The position numbers and the translations under genes are program-made. A stretch of 64,000 nt of DNA. Source: Fodinibacter sp963707895. GTDB taxonomy: Bacteria > Actinomycetota > Actinomycetes > Actinomycetales > Dermatophilaceae. Below the pieces are notes generated by a model, which worked only from the letters and a program-made list of their open reading frames with translations, made no database searches and was not told where the DNA came from. This document shows positions 1-9,142 of this stretch, piece after piece (position 1 is the stretch's first letter; every line of letters begins with the position of its first letter). The stretch spans positions 124,001 through 188,000 of the forward strand of contig CAVPRS010000003.1 of the NCBI GenBank assembly GCA_963707895.1. The letters run 5' to 3'.

Positions 1-758
1 AGCACCAGCCACGCGTCGAACGGCCCGGCCACCGCACCCATCGCGTTCTGGTGGAAGGCGATGCGCTCGGTGACCGACTCGCCGTCGCGGGTCGTGGCGT
101 CGGGGGCCACCACCACCGCGCCGCCGATGACGTCGCTGTGACCGCCGGCGTACTTGGTGGTGGAGTGCACCACGACGTCCGCGCCGAGCGCGATCGGCTG
201 CTGCAGGTAGGGCGAGGCGAAGGTGTTGTCGACGACGAGCAGCGCACCCGCCTCGTGGGTGACGGCCGCGATCGCCTCGATGTCGGCGATGCCGAGCATC
301 GGGTTGGTGGGCGACTCGACCCACACCATCCGGGTCTCGGGCCGGATGGCGGCACGCACCGACTCCACGTCTGCGACGGTGGCGATCGAGTGCTGCACCC
401 CCCACGGCCGGGCGACCTGGTTGAACAGCCGGTAGGTGCCTCCGTAGGCGTCCGAGGGCACGACGACGTGGTCGCCGGGGGTCAGCAGGGCGCGCAGCAC
501 GGCATCCTCGCCGGCCAGGCCGCTGGCGAAGGCGAAGCCGCGCTCACCACCCTCCAGGGCCGCGATGCACTCCTCCAGGGCCGTGCGCGTGGGGTTCGCG
601 GAGCGGCTGTACTCGTAGCCACCGCGCAGCCCGCCGATGCCGTCCTGCTTGTAGGTGCTCACCTGGTGGATGGGAGGGACCACGGCGCCTGTCGTCGGGT
701 CCGGCTCCTGGCCCGCATGGATGGCGCGGGAGGAGAAGCCGAGGTTCTCGAGAGTCAT
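1..758 (-). CDS. metB: Cystathionine gamma-synthase/lyase, C-terminus beyond window edge
   Basis: PLP-dependent Cys/Met-metabolism enzyme (fold type I). It makes cystathionine from an activated homoserine, or cleaves it. About 252 N-terminal residues are visible, starting MTLENLGFSSRAIHAGQEPD from the ATG at 758. The family landmarks are present: PPIHQVSTY, SGLAGEDAVL, VVDNTFASPYLQQP, and the PLP-lysine region HSTTKYAGGHSD. The frame runs off the left edge. It is divergent from msrA across an 85-bp gap. With the beta-synthase at 4570-5946 it would give transsulfuration in one neighbourhood. Synthase and lyase cannot be separated from this fragment; the family assignment is firm. Confidence 0.9.
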   Translation of the reverse strand, partial: MTLENLGFSSRAIHAGQEPDPTTGAVVPPIHQVSTYKQDGIGGLRGGYEYSRSANPTRTALEECIAALEGGERGFAFASGLAGEDAVLRALLTPGDHVVVPSDAYGGTYRLFNQVARPWGVQHSIATVADVESVRAAIRPETRMVWVESPTNPMLGIADIEAIAAVTHEAGALLVVDNTFASPYLQQPIALGADVVVHSTTKYAGGHSDVIGGAVVVAPDATTRDGESVTERIAFHQNAMGAVAGPFDAWLV

Positions 759-843
759 GCCCGACAGCGTATGCCGGGGCGGCCGTCGCGCTCGGACGCC
801 CCCGGTGGGGATGAACCGGCACCCCTCGCGCGTTGGCAGGGAC

Positions 844-1540
844 ATGCTGTTCGGATCGCGCGCCAAGACCACCCTGCCCACCGCCGACGACGCCCTCCCC
901 GGGCGTCCGCGCCGGCTGTTCACCGTGCCGACCACGCACGCCGTGCTCGGCACCCCCCTCGAGGGCCCGTGGCCCGAGGGCACCGAGGTCCTCTACGTCG
1001 CGATGGGCTGCTTCTGGGGCGTCGAGCGGATCTTCTGGAAGCTACCCGGTGTCGTGACGACGGCGGCCGGCTACCAGGGTGGCTACACCGAGAACCCCAC
1101 CTACGAGGAGACCTGCACGGGTCGCACCGGCCACGCAGAGACCGTGCTGGTCGCCTACGACCCTGACGGTCACCTCGCCCGAGCTGCTGCTCAAGGCGTT
1201 CTGGGAGAACCACGACCCCACCCAGGGCAACCGCCAGGGCAACGACATCGGCACGGCCTACCGGTCGGCGATCTTCTGGACCACCCCGGGCCAGGAGGCC
1301 GCGGCCCGCACCACCCGGGCGGCCTTCCAGGACGTGCTGACCCAGGCCGGTCGCGGTGAGATCACCACCGCGTTGGCTCCGGCGAGCGAGGCGGGGCCGT
1401 TCTGGTACGCCGAGGACTACCACCAGCAGTACCTGTTCAAGAACCCCAACGGCTACTGCAACCACGGCCCGAACGGCCTCACCTGCCCGGTGGGCGTGGC
1501 GAACCTGCCGGCCCAGACCGACGTGCGGCCGCCCGGCTGA
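844..1540 (+). CDS. msrA: Peptide methionine sulfoxide reductase MsrA (one-base frameshift)
   Basis: Reduces methionine-S-sulfoxide in oxidised proteins. The catalytic motif GCFWG is present, followed by GYQGGYTENPTYEETCTGRTGH. The C-terminal region holds FWENHDPTQG, YHQQYL and the cysteines of GYCNHGPNGLTCPVG. Start is the ATG at 844, just after a purine-rich GGCAGGGA. The frame changes near 1162-1166: the sequence reads CCCTGACG, and removing one base gives VAYDPTVTSPELLLKAFW, which matches the family without a gap. About 231 residues once corrected. A sequencing indel is likelier than a real lesion because the conserved sequence continues on both sides. Cytoplasmic repair enzyme. Confidence 0.9.
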
Positions 1541-1601
1541 CGGGTTCTCCGGCGCCTCTGCGGCTCGGCCTCCGGGGCCACCTGAGCTCGACCCCCCCGG
1601 T

Positions 1602-1659
1602 CGAGAGTCCGCGACACGCTGATGCCGGCGCCAACCGGTCAGCGTGTCGCGGACTCTCG
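1602..1659. terminator. Inverted repeat family A, copy 1
   Basis: Two perfect 21-nt arms (1602-1622 and 1639-1659) separated by a 16-nt loop. Core of the left arm is CGAGAGTCCGCGACACGCTG. It lies between the convergent msrA and fadH-like genes, so it probably terminates both. The same element, with paired substitutions and the same loop length, occurs at 61062-61127. Confidence 0.75.
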
Positions 1660-1673
1660 TCGTCCGGGAGGCC

Positions 1674-3783
1674 TCAGATGCGGGCGGCGACCTCGGTGCC
1701 CTGGCGGATGGCGCGCTTGGCGTCGAGCTCGGCCGCCACGTCGGCACCACCGATGACGTGCGTCGTCAGGCCGCGCTCCTCCAGGGCGTCGGCGACGGTG
1801 CGGACCGACTCCTGGCCGGCGCACACGACGACGCTGTCGACGGCGAAGGTGCGCTGCTCGGTGGCGACGGCGTGGGTGGACCCTGAGCGGCGCCACGGCC
1901 TCGCCTTGCCCTTGCCCTGCCCTGCCCTTGCCCTTGCCCGTGTCCTGCGCGACGGAGACGGTGACGTGGAGGCCGTCGTCGTCGATCCGGTCGTACGACA
2001 CGACCCCGGTCACCTGCTCGACGCCCCTGGCCCGCAGGGCCGCCCGGTGCACCCAGCCCGACGTCTTGCCCAGGCCCTTGCCGATCGAGCCGTTCTTGCG
2101 CTGCAGGATGACGACCTCGCGCGCACTCGGCTCGGGGCGTGGCCGGCGCAGGCCGCCGCGGGTCTCGGCCGGGTCTCCGACGCCCCACTCGGCACGCCAC
2201 GCGTCGACGTCGAGCGCGGCGGAGTGCCCGGTGGTGAGGAACTCGCTGACGTCGACCCCGATGCCGCCCGCCCCGATGACGGCCACCCGCCGGCCTGCGG
2301 TCCGCTCGCCGCGCACCAGCTCGGCGTACGTCATGACCATCGGGTGCTCGATGCCCGGGATCGCCGGCATCCGGGGCGAGACGCCGGTGGCCACGACGAC
2401 CTCGGTGAAGCCGGCGTCGACCAGCTCGTCGGCCTCGACCGCGCGGCCGAGGTGCACCTTGACCCCGGTGAGGTCGAGCTGCCGGGTGAAGTAGCGGATC
2501 GTCTCGGCGAACTCCTCCTTGCCGGGGATGCGCATCGCGATGTCGAACTGGCCGCCGACGTGGTCGCGCGCCTCGAAGAGCTCGACCTCGTGGCCCCGCT
2601 CGGCCAGCGTGGTCGCGGCGGCCAGCCCGGCCGGGCCGGCACCGACGACGGCGACCTTCTTCACGGTGCGCGTGGGTCCGAGCACCAGCTCGGTCTCGTA
2701 CCCCGCGCGCGGGTTCACCAGGCACGTGGCGCGCTGCTTGAGGAAGGTGTGGTCGAGGCAGGCCTGGTTGCAGGCGATGCACGTGTTGATCTCGTCGGAG
2801 CGCGACTCGGCGGCCTTGCGCACCCAGTCGGGGTCGGCGAGGAACGGTCGCGCCAGCGACACCAGGTCGGCGCCGCCCGCGAGCACGGCTTCGGCGACGT
2901 CGGGCATGTTGATCCGGTTGGTCGCCACCACGGGCACCGACACGTGCTCCTTGAGGCGCGCGGCATACGTGGTGAAGGCCGCACGGGGCACGGAGGTGAC
3001 GATCGTGGGCACCCGGGCCTCGTGCCACCCGATGCCGAGGTTGAGCATGCTCGCGCCGGCCGCCTCGACCTCCGCGGCGAGCGCGGTCACCTCGTCCCAG
3101 GTCTGGCCCTCCTCGACGAGGTCGAGCACCGAGATGCGGTAGATGACGATGAAGTCGCGTCCCACGGCCTCGCGCACCGCCCGCACCGTCTCGACGGCGA
3201 ACCGGCGTCGCTTCTCGGGGCTGCCGCCCCACCGGTCGGTGCGGCGGTTGGTGCGCGGTGCAAGGAACTCGTTGACCAGGTACCCCTCGGATCCCATGAT
3301 CTCGACGCCGTCGTAACCCGCCTCGCGGGCCAGGGTCGCGGCCCGGGCGAAGGCGGCGATCTGGCGCCGCACCCCGCGGTCGGACAGGGCGCGTGGGCGG
3401 AACCTGCTGATCGGGCTCTTGACCGCCGACGGCGCGACGCACCACGGGGTGTAGGCGTAGCGGCCCGCGTGCAGGATCTGCAGTGCGATCCGGCCGCCCG
3501 CCTCGTGCACGGCATCCGTCACCTGGCGGTGCTGGCGTGCCTCCCGGCGGGTGGTCAGCTTGGAGGCCGCGGGGTAGAGGGTGCCCTCGACGTTCGGCGC
3601 GAAGCCGCCGGTGACGATGAGCCCGGCCCCACCGCGGGCCCGCTCGGCGAAGTAGGCCGCCAGCTTGGGGAAGTCGCGCGCGTGGTCCTCGAGCCCGGTG
3701 TGCATCGAGCCCATGACGACCCGGTTGGGGAGGGTCACGTGGCCGAGGTCCAGCGGCGCCAGCAGGTGGGGGTAGTCGCTCAT
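1674..3783 (-). CDS. fadH: 2,4-dienoyl-CoA reductase-type FMN/FAD/4Fe-4S oxidoreductase (frameshifted)
   Basis: Old-yellow-enzyme TIM barrel in residues 1-330 (LLAPLDLGHVTLPNRVVMGSMHT, SEGYLVNEFLAP). An iron-sulfur cysteine cluster follows near 333-360 (CIACNQACLD, then CLVNP). An FAD/NAD part comes next, with VVGAGPAGLAAA near 380 and VIGAGGIGVDVSEF. This is the layout of NADPH-dependent 2,4-dienoyl-CoA reductase, used to degrade unsaturated fatty acids. The frame is lost around 1880-1890. In the next frame the protein continues STHAVATEQRTFAVDSVVV and ends KRAIRQGTEVAARI at the stop at 1674. A Gly/Lys/Gln-rich stretch encoded by short repeats (about 1905-1945) sits just before the break. 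The substrate is unproven, since several OYE-family reductases share this layout. Confidence 0.85.
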
Positions 3784-3868
3784 CGGCCCTCTCGTCCACG
3801 CGTCAGGTCGCGTCGTGCTCGGCGGCGGCGACGTGGGCGGATGCCGGGGGCCGGCTCGCGCTCCCGGC

Positions 3869-4354
3869 TCACCGCCGGCGACGCCACCAGCGGCGTCGGG
3901 GTCGAGCCTCCCCCGAGGTTACCGGCGGGTCAACAACCGGGGGCTGTGAGGCTGCTCGCAGCTCGCGCCAGCCCTCGACCATGGCGTCGACGTCGACGGT
4001 GGGGGCGAGCAGCTGCGGCATCCCCGGGTCCGGTGGACGCAGCCGGTCGCGGCGCACGCGGTGGTTGAAGTCGTCGAGCACGTGCCGCACGGACTCCTCG
4101 GTGCGCAGGTCGGTGAGCGACTCGGGGAAGCCCGCAGCCTCCTTGCGCAGCTGCAGGGCGGGCGGCAGGGTCGCGCTGAGGTCGAGCTCCTCGCGCTCCG
4201 CGTAGCGGCGCAGCCACCACATCGGGTCGTCGGTGTCGCCGAGGTCCTTCAGTGGCTTTCCGGCACCGGGCAGGTCGTCGAACTCGCCGCGCTCCTGCGC
4301 CTCGCGGATCGCCTTCTCGACGGGGCTCTCCCAGCGTGGTCGTTCCTGGCTCAC
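3869..4354 (-). CDS. DUF1992 (DnaJ-homologue-C28-like) protein
   Basis: Small cytoplasmic protein with the hallmark of DUF1992: VEKAIREAQERGEFDDLPGA, then GKPL, DDPMWWLRRYAERE and LPPALQLRKEA. Function is unknown in bacteria. I prefer the GTG at 4354 (protein begins VSQERPRWESPVEKAI), because residues upstream of it are Arg-rich and atypical. That gives about 161 residues. The C-terminus ends in a run of Arg and Trp. The gene lies alone between the fadH-like gene and the hairpin cluster that follows cbs. Confidence 0.75.
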   Translation of the reverse strand: MSQERPRWESPVEKAIREAQERGEFDDLPGAGKPLKDLGDTDDPMWWLRRYAEREELDLSATLPPALQLRKEAAGFPESLTDLRTEESVRHVLDDFNHRVRRDRLRPPDPGMPQLLAPTVDVDAMVEGWRELRAASQPPVVDPPVTSGEARPRRRWWRRRR

Positions 4355-4442
4355 CGGTCCAAGTCTCACCCGACGCGGTGGCCGGTGCACGGACAAGGGT
4401 CGGGCAAACGTCGAGCCGCGTCGGCCGGCATCCCTGGGTCGT

Positions 4443-4544
4443 GAACTTCTGCGACACCGCTGTGATGGCGCAGAACGTCAGCCTTGTCGCGGAAACTTCC
4501 GCGACACCGTGGAACTTCCGCGACACCACGGTGATGTCGCGGAA
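4443..4544. terminator. Cluster of interlocking hairpins after cbs (family D)
   Basis: The 10-mer TGTCGCGGAA and its complement TTCCGCGACA recur in alternating orientation. One hairpin is 4485-4506 (10-bp arms, 2-nt loop). Another is 4516-4544 (10-bp arms, 9-nt loop). A related hairpin is 4447-4475 (arms TTCTGCG/CGCAGAA). CACCGTGG at 4505-4512 can also pair with CCACGGTG at 4526-4533. The cluster begins about 26 bp past the cbs stop, so termination of cbs is the simplest role. Confidence 0.6.
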
Positions 4545-4569
4545 CCTCGGAACGGCGCAGCGACGCCGG

Positions 4570-5946
4570 TCAGTCGGCGAGGAAGGACAGCAGGTCGGCT
4601 CGGGTCAGCACGCCGACCGGCTTGCCGTCCTCGATGACCAGCACGGCGTCGGAGTGCTCGAGCTCGTGGCGGGCGGTGGCGATCGGCTCGCCGGCGCCCA
4701 CGAGCGGCAGCCCCGGGCTCATGTGGGCCGACACCGAGTCGGCCAGGTGCGCCTTGCCGGTGAAGAGCGCCTCGAGCAGGTCTCGCTCGGACACCGCGCC
4801 GGCCACCTCGCCGGACATCACGGGAGGCTCGGCGTTGACGACCGGCATCTGCGACACGTGGTACTCGCGCAGGATCTCGATGGCGTCGCGCAGGGTCTCT
4901 GTCGGGTGGGTGTGCACCAGGGCCGGGATGTCGCCCGCCTTGGCGTGCAGCACGTCCCCGACGGTGCGCCCGCCGTTGGTGCGCATGAAGCCGTAGGACT
5001 GCATCCACTCGTCGTTGAAGATCTTCGACAGGTACCCGCGCCCCGAGTCGGGCAGGAGGACGACGACGACGGCATCGGCAGGCAGGTCCCGGGCGACGCG
5101 CAGGGCGGCGACGACCGCCATCCCGCACGACCCGCCCACGAGCAGGCCTTCCTCGCGGGCCAGGCGGCGGGTCATCTCGAACGACTCGGCGTCGGAGACC
5201 GCGACCACCTCGTCGACCTGCGCGGGGTCGTAGGCCGAGGGCCAGAAGTCCTCGCCGACGCCCTCGACGAGGTAGGGGCGGCCGGAACCGCCCGAGTAGA
5301 CCGAGCCCTCGGGGTCGGCGGCGACGACGCGCACCCGACCGCCCTCGCGGTCGGCCGAGACCTCGCGCAGGTAGCGCCCGGCGCCCGAGATCGTCCCCCC
5401 GGTGCCGGCGCCGGTGACGAAGTGGGTGACGCGACCGTCGGTGTCGTCCCAGATCTCCGGGCCGGTCGTCTCGTAGTGCGACAGGGGCCCGTTGGGGTTG
5501 GAGTACTGGTCGGGCTTCCACGCCCCCGGGGTCTCGCGCATCAGACGGTCGGAGGTGGAGTAGTAGGAGTCGGGGTGGTCGGGCGCGACCGCGGTCGGGC
5601 AGACGACGACCTCGGCGCCGTAGGCCTTGAGCACGTTGCGCTTGTCCTCGGACACCTTGTCGGGGCACACGAAGATGCACGAGTAACCCTTGCGCTGGGC
5701 GACGAGCGCCAGGCCCACGCCGGTGTTGCCCGAGGTCGGCTCGACGATGACCCCGCCGGGCTGCAGCTCACCGGACGCCTCGGCCGCCTCGACCATCTTC
5801 AGGGCGATGCGGTCCTTCACCGACCCGCCCGGGTTGAGGTACTCGATCTTGGCCAGCACCGTGGCCCCGATGCCCTCGGTCACCGAGGTCAGCTTGACGA
5901 GTGGGGTGCCTCCGACGAGGTCGACGATGTGCTCCGCGAACTTCAC
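4570..5946 (-). CDS. cbs: Cystathionine beta-synthase
   Basis: Condenses homocysteine with serine (or an activated serine) to cystathionine. This is a 458-residue fold-type-II PLP enzyme. The PLP lysine lies in NPGGSVKDRIALKM (Lys44), the substrate loop is PTSGNTGVGLA, and the PLP-phosphate loop is TGAGTGGTISGAG. The C-terminal third (about 330-458) carries two CBS domains, ending VGVLTRADLLSFLAD. These could sense an adenosyl ligand, although bacterial CBS domains vary. It is monocistronic and divergent from the methyltransferase at 6024. It works with the cystathionine gamma-enzyme at the left edge. Confidence 0.93.
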   Translation of the reverse strand: MKFAEHIVDLVGGTPLVKLTSVTEGIGATVLAKIEYLNPGGSVKDRIALKMVEAAEASGELQPGGVIVEPTSGNTGVGLALVAQRKGYSCIFVCPDKVSEDKRNVLKAYGAEVVVCPTAVAPDHPDSYYSTSDRLMRETPGAWKPDQYSNPNGPLSHYETTGPEIWDDTDGRVTHFVTGAGTGGTISGAGRYLREVSADREGGRVRVVAADPEGSVYSGGSGRPYLVEGVGEDFWPSAYDPAQVDEVVAVSDAESFEMTRRLAREEGLLVGGSCGMAVVAALRVARDLPADAVVVVLLPDSGRGYLSKIFNDEWMQSYGFMRTNGGRTVGDVLHAKAGDIPALVHTHPTETLRDAIEILREYHVSQMPVVNAEPPVMSGEVAGAVSERDLLEALFTGKAHLADSVSAHMSPGLPLVGAGEPIATARHELEHSDAVLVIEDGKPVGVLTRADLLSFLAD

Positions 5947-6023
5947 CGGGACATCCTTGCACGGGCGACCGGCCGCTCCGCCCGCGCGAAATGGCCGGGC
6001 GTCAACACCCCCGATCGGCGACC

Positions 6024-6857
6024 ATGGCTCCCATGGACGACTACCTCGCCGTGAACCGCGCCAACTGGGACGAGCGCGCCACCGTGCACGCCGGGAGCGC
6101 GGAGTACGGGTTCGAGAAGTTCGTCGCCGACCCGGCGCACCTCAGCGACGTCGTGCGCTTCGACCGCCCGCTGCTCGGCGACGTGACCGGGCTGACCGGC
6201 ATCCACCTGCAGTGCCACATCGGCACGGACACGCTCTCGCTGGCCCGGCTCGGCGCCCGGATGACGGGACTCGACCTGTCGCCGGTGTCGCTGGAGCAGG
6301 CCCGACAGCTCGCCGCCGATGCCGGGGCCGACGTCGACTACGTCGAGGCCGACACCTACTCCGCGGTCGAGGCCGTGGGCGGGCGGACCTTCGACCTCGT
6401 CTACACCGGCATCGGCGCCCTGTGCTGGCTGCCGGACATCGACCGCTGGGCCGGCGTGGTCGCCGACCTCCTCGTGCCCGGTGGGCGGCTGTTCGTGCGC
6501 GAGGGGCACCCGATGATGTGGGCCGTCGACGAGACCCGCACCGACGGCCTCACCCTGGGCTACGCCTACTTCGAGACCCCCGACCCGTTCGACCTCGAGG
6601 AGGACGGCACCTACGTCGAGAACGACCACGAGTTCGTCAACACCCGTCAGCTGTCGTGGAACCACGGGCTCGGCGAGACGTTCACCGCCCTGCTCGACCA
6701 CGGCTTCGAGCTGACCGGCTTCGCCGAGCACCGCAGCGTCCCCTGGGAGGCGCTGCCCGGCCGGATGGTGCGCGACGGCGAGCTCGACGAGTGGCGGCTG
6801 GTCGACGAGGCCGAGCGGCTGCCGCTCACCTTCACCCTGCAGGCCCGCAAGCGCTGA
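6024..6857 (+). CDS. Class I SAM-dependent methyltransferase
   Basis: 277-residue soluble protein with the class I Rossmann layout. The opening helix is NRANWDERA. Motif I is LQCHIGTDTLSLARLGARMTG, followed by LDLSPVSLEQAR, VEADTYS as motif II, and LLVPGGRLFVREGHPMMW. The C-terminal half resembles small-molecule methyltransferases of the UbiE/TehB type. The substrate cannot be named. ATG codons at 6024 and 6033 both fit; I take 6024. It is divergent from cbs across 77 bp. Confidence 0.82.
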   Translation: MAPMDDYLAVNRANWDERATVHAGSAEYGFEKFVADPAHLSDVVRFDRPLLGDVTGLTGIHLQCHIGTDTLSLARLGARMTGLDLSPVSLEQARQLAADAGADVDYVEADTYSAVEAVGGRTFDLVYTGIGALCWLPDIDRWAGVVADLLVPGGRLFVREGHPMMWAVDETRTDGLTLGYAYFETPDPFDLEEDGTYVENDHEFVNTRQLSWNHGLGETFTALLDHGFELTGFAEHRSVPWEALPGRMVRDGELDEWRLVDEAERLPLTFTLQARKR

Positions 6858-6888
6858 GGCGGTGGCGCCGGCGGATGAGGCGCTGGCG

Positions 6889-7296
6889 CTACCCGAGGCG
6901 AGCGAGGAAGCGCGCGTCGTCGACGACCACGCGTTCGAGCGTGCCGCGGGCGACCACGGCGCCCCCGGCATCCGTCACGTCGACCTCGAAGGTGAGGTGC
7001 CGCGCCTCGACCGCGGTGAGGACGGCCACGGCGGTGACCCGCTCGCCGACCGCACTGGGGGCGAGGTGCTCGAGCCGCACGGTCGTGCCCACGCTCGAGG
7101 AGCCGTCGTCCGGACCGTCCCGCAGGGCCTGGCAGCAGGCCGCCTCGCACCATGCCAGCAGACGGGGCGTGGCGAGCACGGGGAGCGAGCCGGACCCGAG
7201 CGCGGCCGCGGTGTCGTCATCGGTCACGACGCCGACGACCTCGCCCCGGGCACCCACTCTGACCTGCACGACCACCACGGTATGCCGGGGGTTCAC
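6889..7296 (-). CDS. Hot-dog thioesterase, fluoroacetyl-CoA thioesterase-like
   Basis: About 135 residues in a single hot-dog domain: PRLLAWCEAACCQAL (catalytic-helix region), GTTVRLEHLAPSAVGERVTA, and LTFEVDVTDAGGAVVARGTLER. This matches the FlK/thioesterase-like family that hydrolyses small acyl-CoAs. Physiological substrate unknown. A GTG about 10 codons inside the frame (VQVRVGARG) is an alternative start. Its 3' end lies close to the convergent methyltransferase gene. Confidence 0.75.
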   Translation of the reverse strand: MNPRHTVVVVQVRVGARGEVVGVVTDDDTAAALGSGSLPVLATPRLLAWCEAACCQALRDGPDDGSSSVGTTVRLEHLAPSAVGERVTAVAVLTAVEARHLTFEVDVTDAGGAVVARGTLERVVVDDARFLARLG

Positions 7297-7360
7297 CGAT
7301 CGGGAACGGCCACCGGTCCGCTGGGGTTACCGTGGAAGACCGATCGAGAGGACGGAGCTG

Positions 7361-8461
7361 ATGGGACGCGCACGTCGGGCCCGCAAGATCGCGGCCACCG
7401 CGGCCTACGGCGGCGGCGGGGTCGCCGCCATCGGTGCTGCCCTGGGGGCGGCCGGCTGGGGCGTCATCCAGGCCGAGGCGGCCCTCGCGCGGCGCGTCAT
7501 CGGCGCACCGTTCGACGACTCGCCCGACGACAACGGCGTCTACGGCTCCGGCCGCGGCGAGCCCTTCGACCTCGTCGTGCTCGGCGACAGCTCGGCGGCC
7601 GGCCTGGGCACGGATGCCGCGCACGAGACGGTCGGTGCGATCGTCGCCAGCGGCGTCGCCGCCCTGACCGGCCGGCGGGTGCGCCTGACCAACCGGGCGG
7701 TCGTCGGTGCGGAGTCCAGCGACCTCGAGCGGCAGCTGGCCAACGCGCTCGAGGAGGTCATGCGACCCGACGTCGTGCTCATCATGGTCGGCGCCAACGA
7801 CGTGACCCACCGGATCGAGCGCACCGCCGCCGTCCGCCAGCTCGAGCAGACCGTGCGACGGATCCGGGCCCTCGGCTCGGAGGTCGTCGTCGGCACGTGT
7901 CCCGACCTCGGCACCATCCAGCCGATCCGCCAGCCGCTGCGCGCCCTGGTGCAGCGCTGGTCACGCGACCTGGCCGCCGCGCAGACCGTGGCCGTCGTCG
8001 AGGCCGGCGGGCGCACCGTGTCGCTCGGCGACCTGCTCGGGCCGGAGTTCGCGCGGTCGCCGCACGAGATGTTCAGCAAGGACGGGTTCCACCCGTCGGC
8101 GGCCGGCTACGCACGGGCTGCGGCGGCGCTGCTGCCGAGCGTGTGCGCGGCGCTGGGCGTGTGGGGCGCCGACACCACGGACCGCCCGCCGGAGCCACGA
8201 CGGGGCGAGGGCGTCGGCCCGGTCGCCGTGGCGGCGGGGCACGCCGTCAAGGAGCCCGGCACCGAGGTGTCGCCGACCCAGATCGCCGGGCAGTCCCGAG
8301 GCCCGCGCGGCCGGTGGGCGGTCACCCTGCGGCGCCGGCACGACCAGGTCCCGCCGGCGGAGGACACCCCTGTCGCGACGGAGGGTGAGGGAGACGGCGT
8401 GGGTACGAGTGGTGCCGCATCCCCGACTGCCGGTGGTCCGGAGCCGGCGACCCCGACCTGA
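7361..8461 (+). CDS. SGNH/GDSL-family hydrolase, membrane-anchored
   Basis: 366 residues. The N-terminus has a basic stretch and one hydrophobic helix (about 10-35), so it is probably a signal anchor facing outward. Block I is VVLGDSSAAGLG with the nucleophile serine, block III is MVGANDVTH, and block V is DGFHPSAAGYARAA with the catalytic His. The last 100 residues are low-complexity and probably disordered. ATG at 7361 follows GAGAGGACGGAGCTG. SGNH hydrolases next to cbs are common in actinobacteria, in my recollection. Likely an esterase on lipid or cell-wall acyl groups; substrate unknown. Confidence 0.85.
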   Translation: MGRARRARKIAATAAYGGGGVAAIGAALGAAGWGVIQAEAALARRVIGAPFDDSPDDNGVYGSGRGEPFDLVVLGDSSAAGLGTDAAHETVGAIVASGVAALTGRRVRLTNRAVVGAESSDLERQLANALEEVMRPDVVLIMVGANDVTHRIERTAAVRQLEQTVRRIRALGSEVVVGTCPDLGTIQPIRQPLRALVQRWSRDLAAAQTVAVVEAGGRTVSLGDLLGPEFARSPHEMFSKDGFHPSAAGYARAAAALLPSVCAALGVWGADTTDRPPEPRRGEGVGPVAVAAGHAVKEPGTEVSPTQIAGQSRGPRGRWAVTLRRRHDQVPPAEDTPVATEGEGDGVGTSGAASPTAGGPEPATPT

Positions 8462-8512
8462 GGCGACGCGCCCCGAGTGGTCCGGCTGCGGCCGCGTGGC
8501 CCCAGGTTCACA

Positions 8513-8587
8513 CCGGAACCTTCACCTTCGCACCGGAACGGTTCCGGTGCGAAGGTGAAGGTTCCGGCATCGGGCGGGAAAGTTGGG
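8513..8587. terminator. Inverted repeat family C, copy 1
   Basis: A perfect palindrome of 27-bp arms around one central base (8513-8539 and 8541-8567), with core CCTTCACCTTCGCACCGG. It sits between the convergent SGNH and RidA genes, so it probably terminates both. The flank 8568-8587 (ending GGGAAAGTTG) also matches the outer arm of the second copy at 62374-62464. Confidence 0.75.
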
Positions 8588-8588
8588 G

Positions 8589-8987
8589 TCAGTCGGCGAC
8601 GACGGCGTCGAGCTCGACCTCGACCTTCCAGCGCGGGTCGACCAGGCCCGCGACGACGACCATGGTGCTGGCCGGACGGATCTCGCCGAAGATCTCGCCG
8701 TGCACGGTCGACACGGCGTCGACCACCTCGACGTCGCCGTCGGTGATGTAGTGCCGGGTGCGGATGACGTCCTCCGGCCGGCCGCCGAGCTCGGCGAGCG
8801 CACCGAGGGCGATCTCCCAGCAGCGACGCGCCTGGGATGCGGGGTCGACGCTGACGTGACCGTCGGCGTTGATGGGGGCGGTCCCGGAGACCGCGATCTG
8901 CCCGCCGACGCGGACGGCGCGGGAGAACCCCACGCTGGCCTCGTACGGCGACCCTGACGATGCGACGCTGCGCGTGGTGGTGTCCAT
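8589..8987 (-). CDS. RidA-family enamine/imine deaminase-like protein
   Basis: About 132 residues beginning MDTTTRSVASSGSPYEA at the ATG at 8987. RidA features: FSRAVRVGGQIAVSGTAPIN, VDPASQARRCWEIALGALAELGG, VIRTRHYITD, and PASTMVVVAGLVDPRWKVEVELDAVV. The catalytic Arg is expected near the end, and an Arg is present in LVDPRWKVE. RidA proteins hydrolyse reactive enamines from PLP enzymes, which would suit a neighbourhood of Cys/Met PLP enzymes. That link is inference. Confidence 0.85.
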   Translation of the reverse strand: MDTTTRSVASSGSPYEASVGFSRAVRVGGQIAVSGTAPINADGHVSVDPASQARRCWEIALGALAELGGRPEDVIRTRHYITDGDVEVVDAVSTVHGEIFGEIRPASTMVVVAGLVDPRWKVEVELDAVVAD

Positions 8988-9142
8988 GACCTCATCCTGT
9001 CGGATGACCGGCTGCGGCGGCACCCCCACGACGAGAGCGAGGCCACACCGCGCCCAGCGGTCGCGCGGCATACCCTTGGACGACCACTGAGCGCACGCTT
9101 AGCCGCCAGGGACGCCGCCGTCCCCGCACCCGAGGAGCCACC

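Noticed and set aside
1678..4068. A roughly 800-codon plus-strand frame across the fadH-like gene
   Set aside because: It is antisense to a clear flavoenzyme, with biased His/Arg/Gly composition and no motif.
4443..4544. CRISPR-like repeats after cbs
   Set aside because: The repeated 10-mers alternate in orientation, spacing is irregular and there are no spacers or cas genes. They are hairpin arms.
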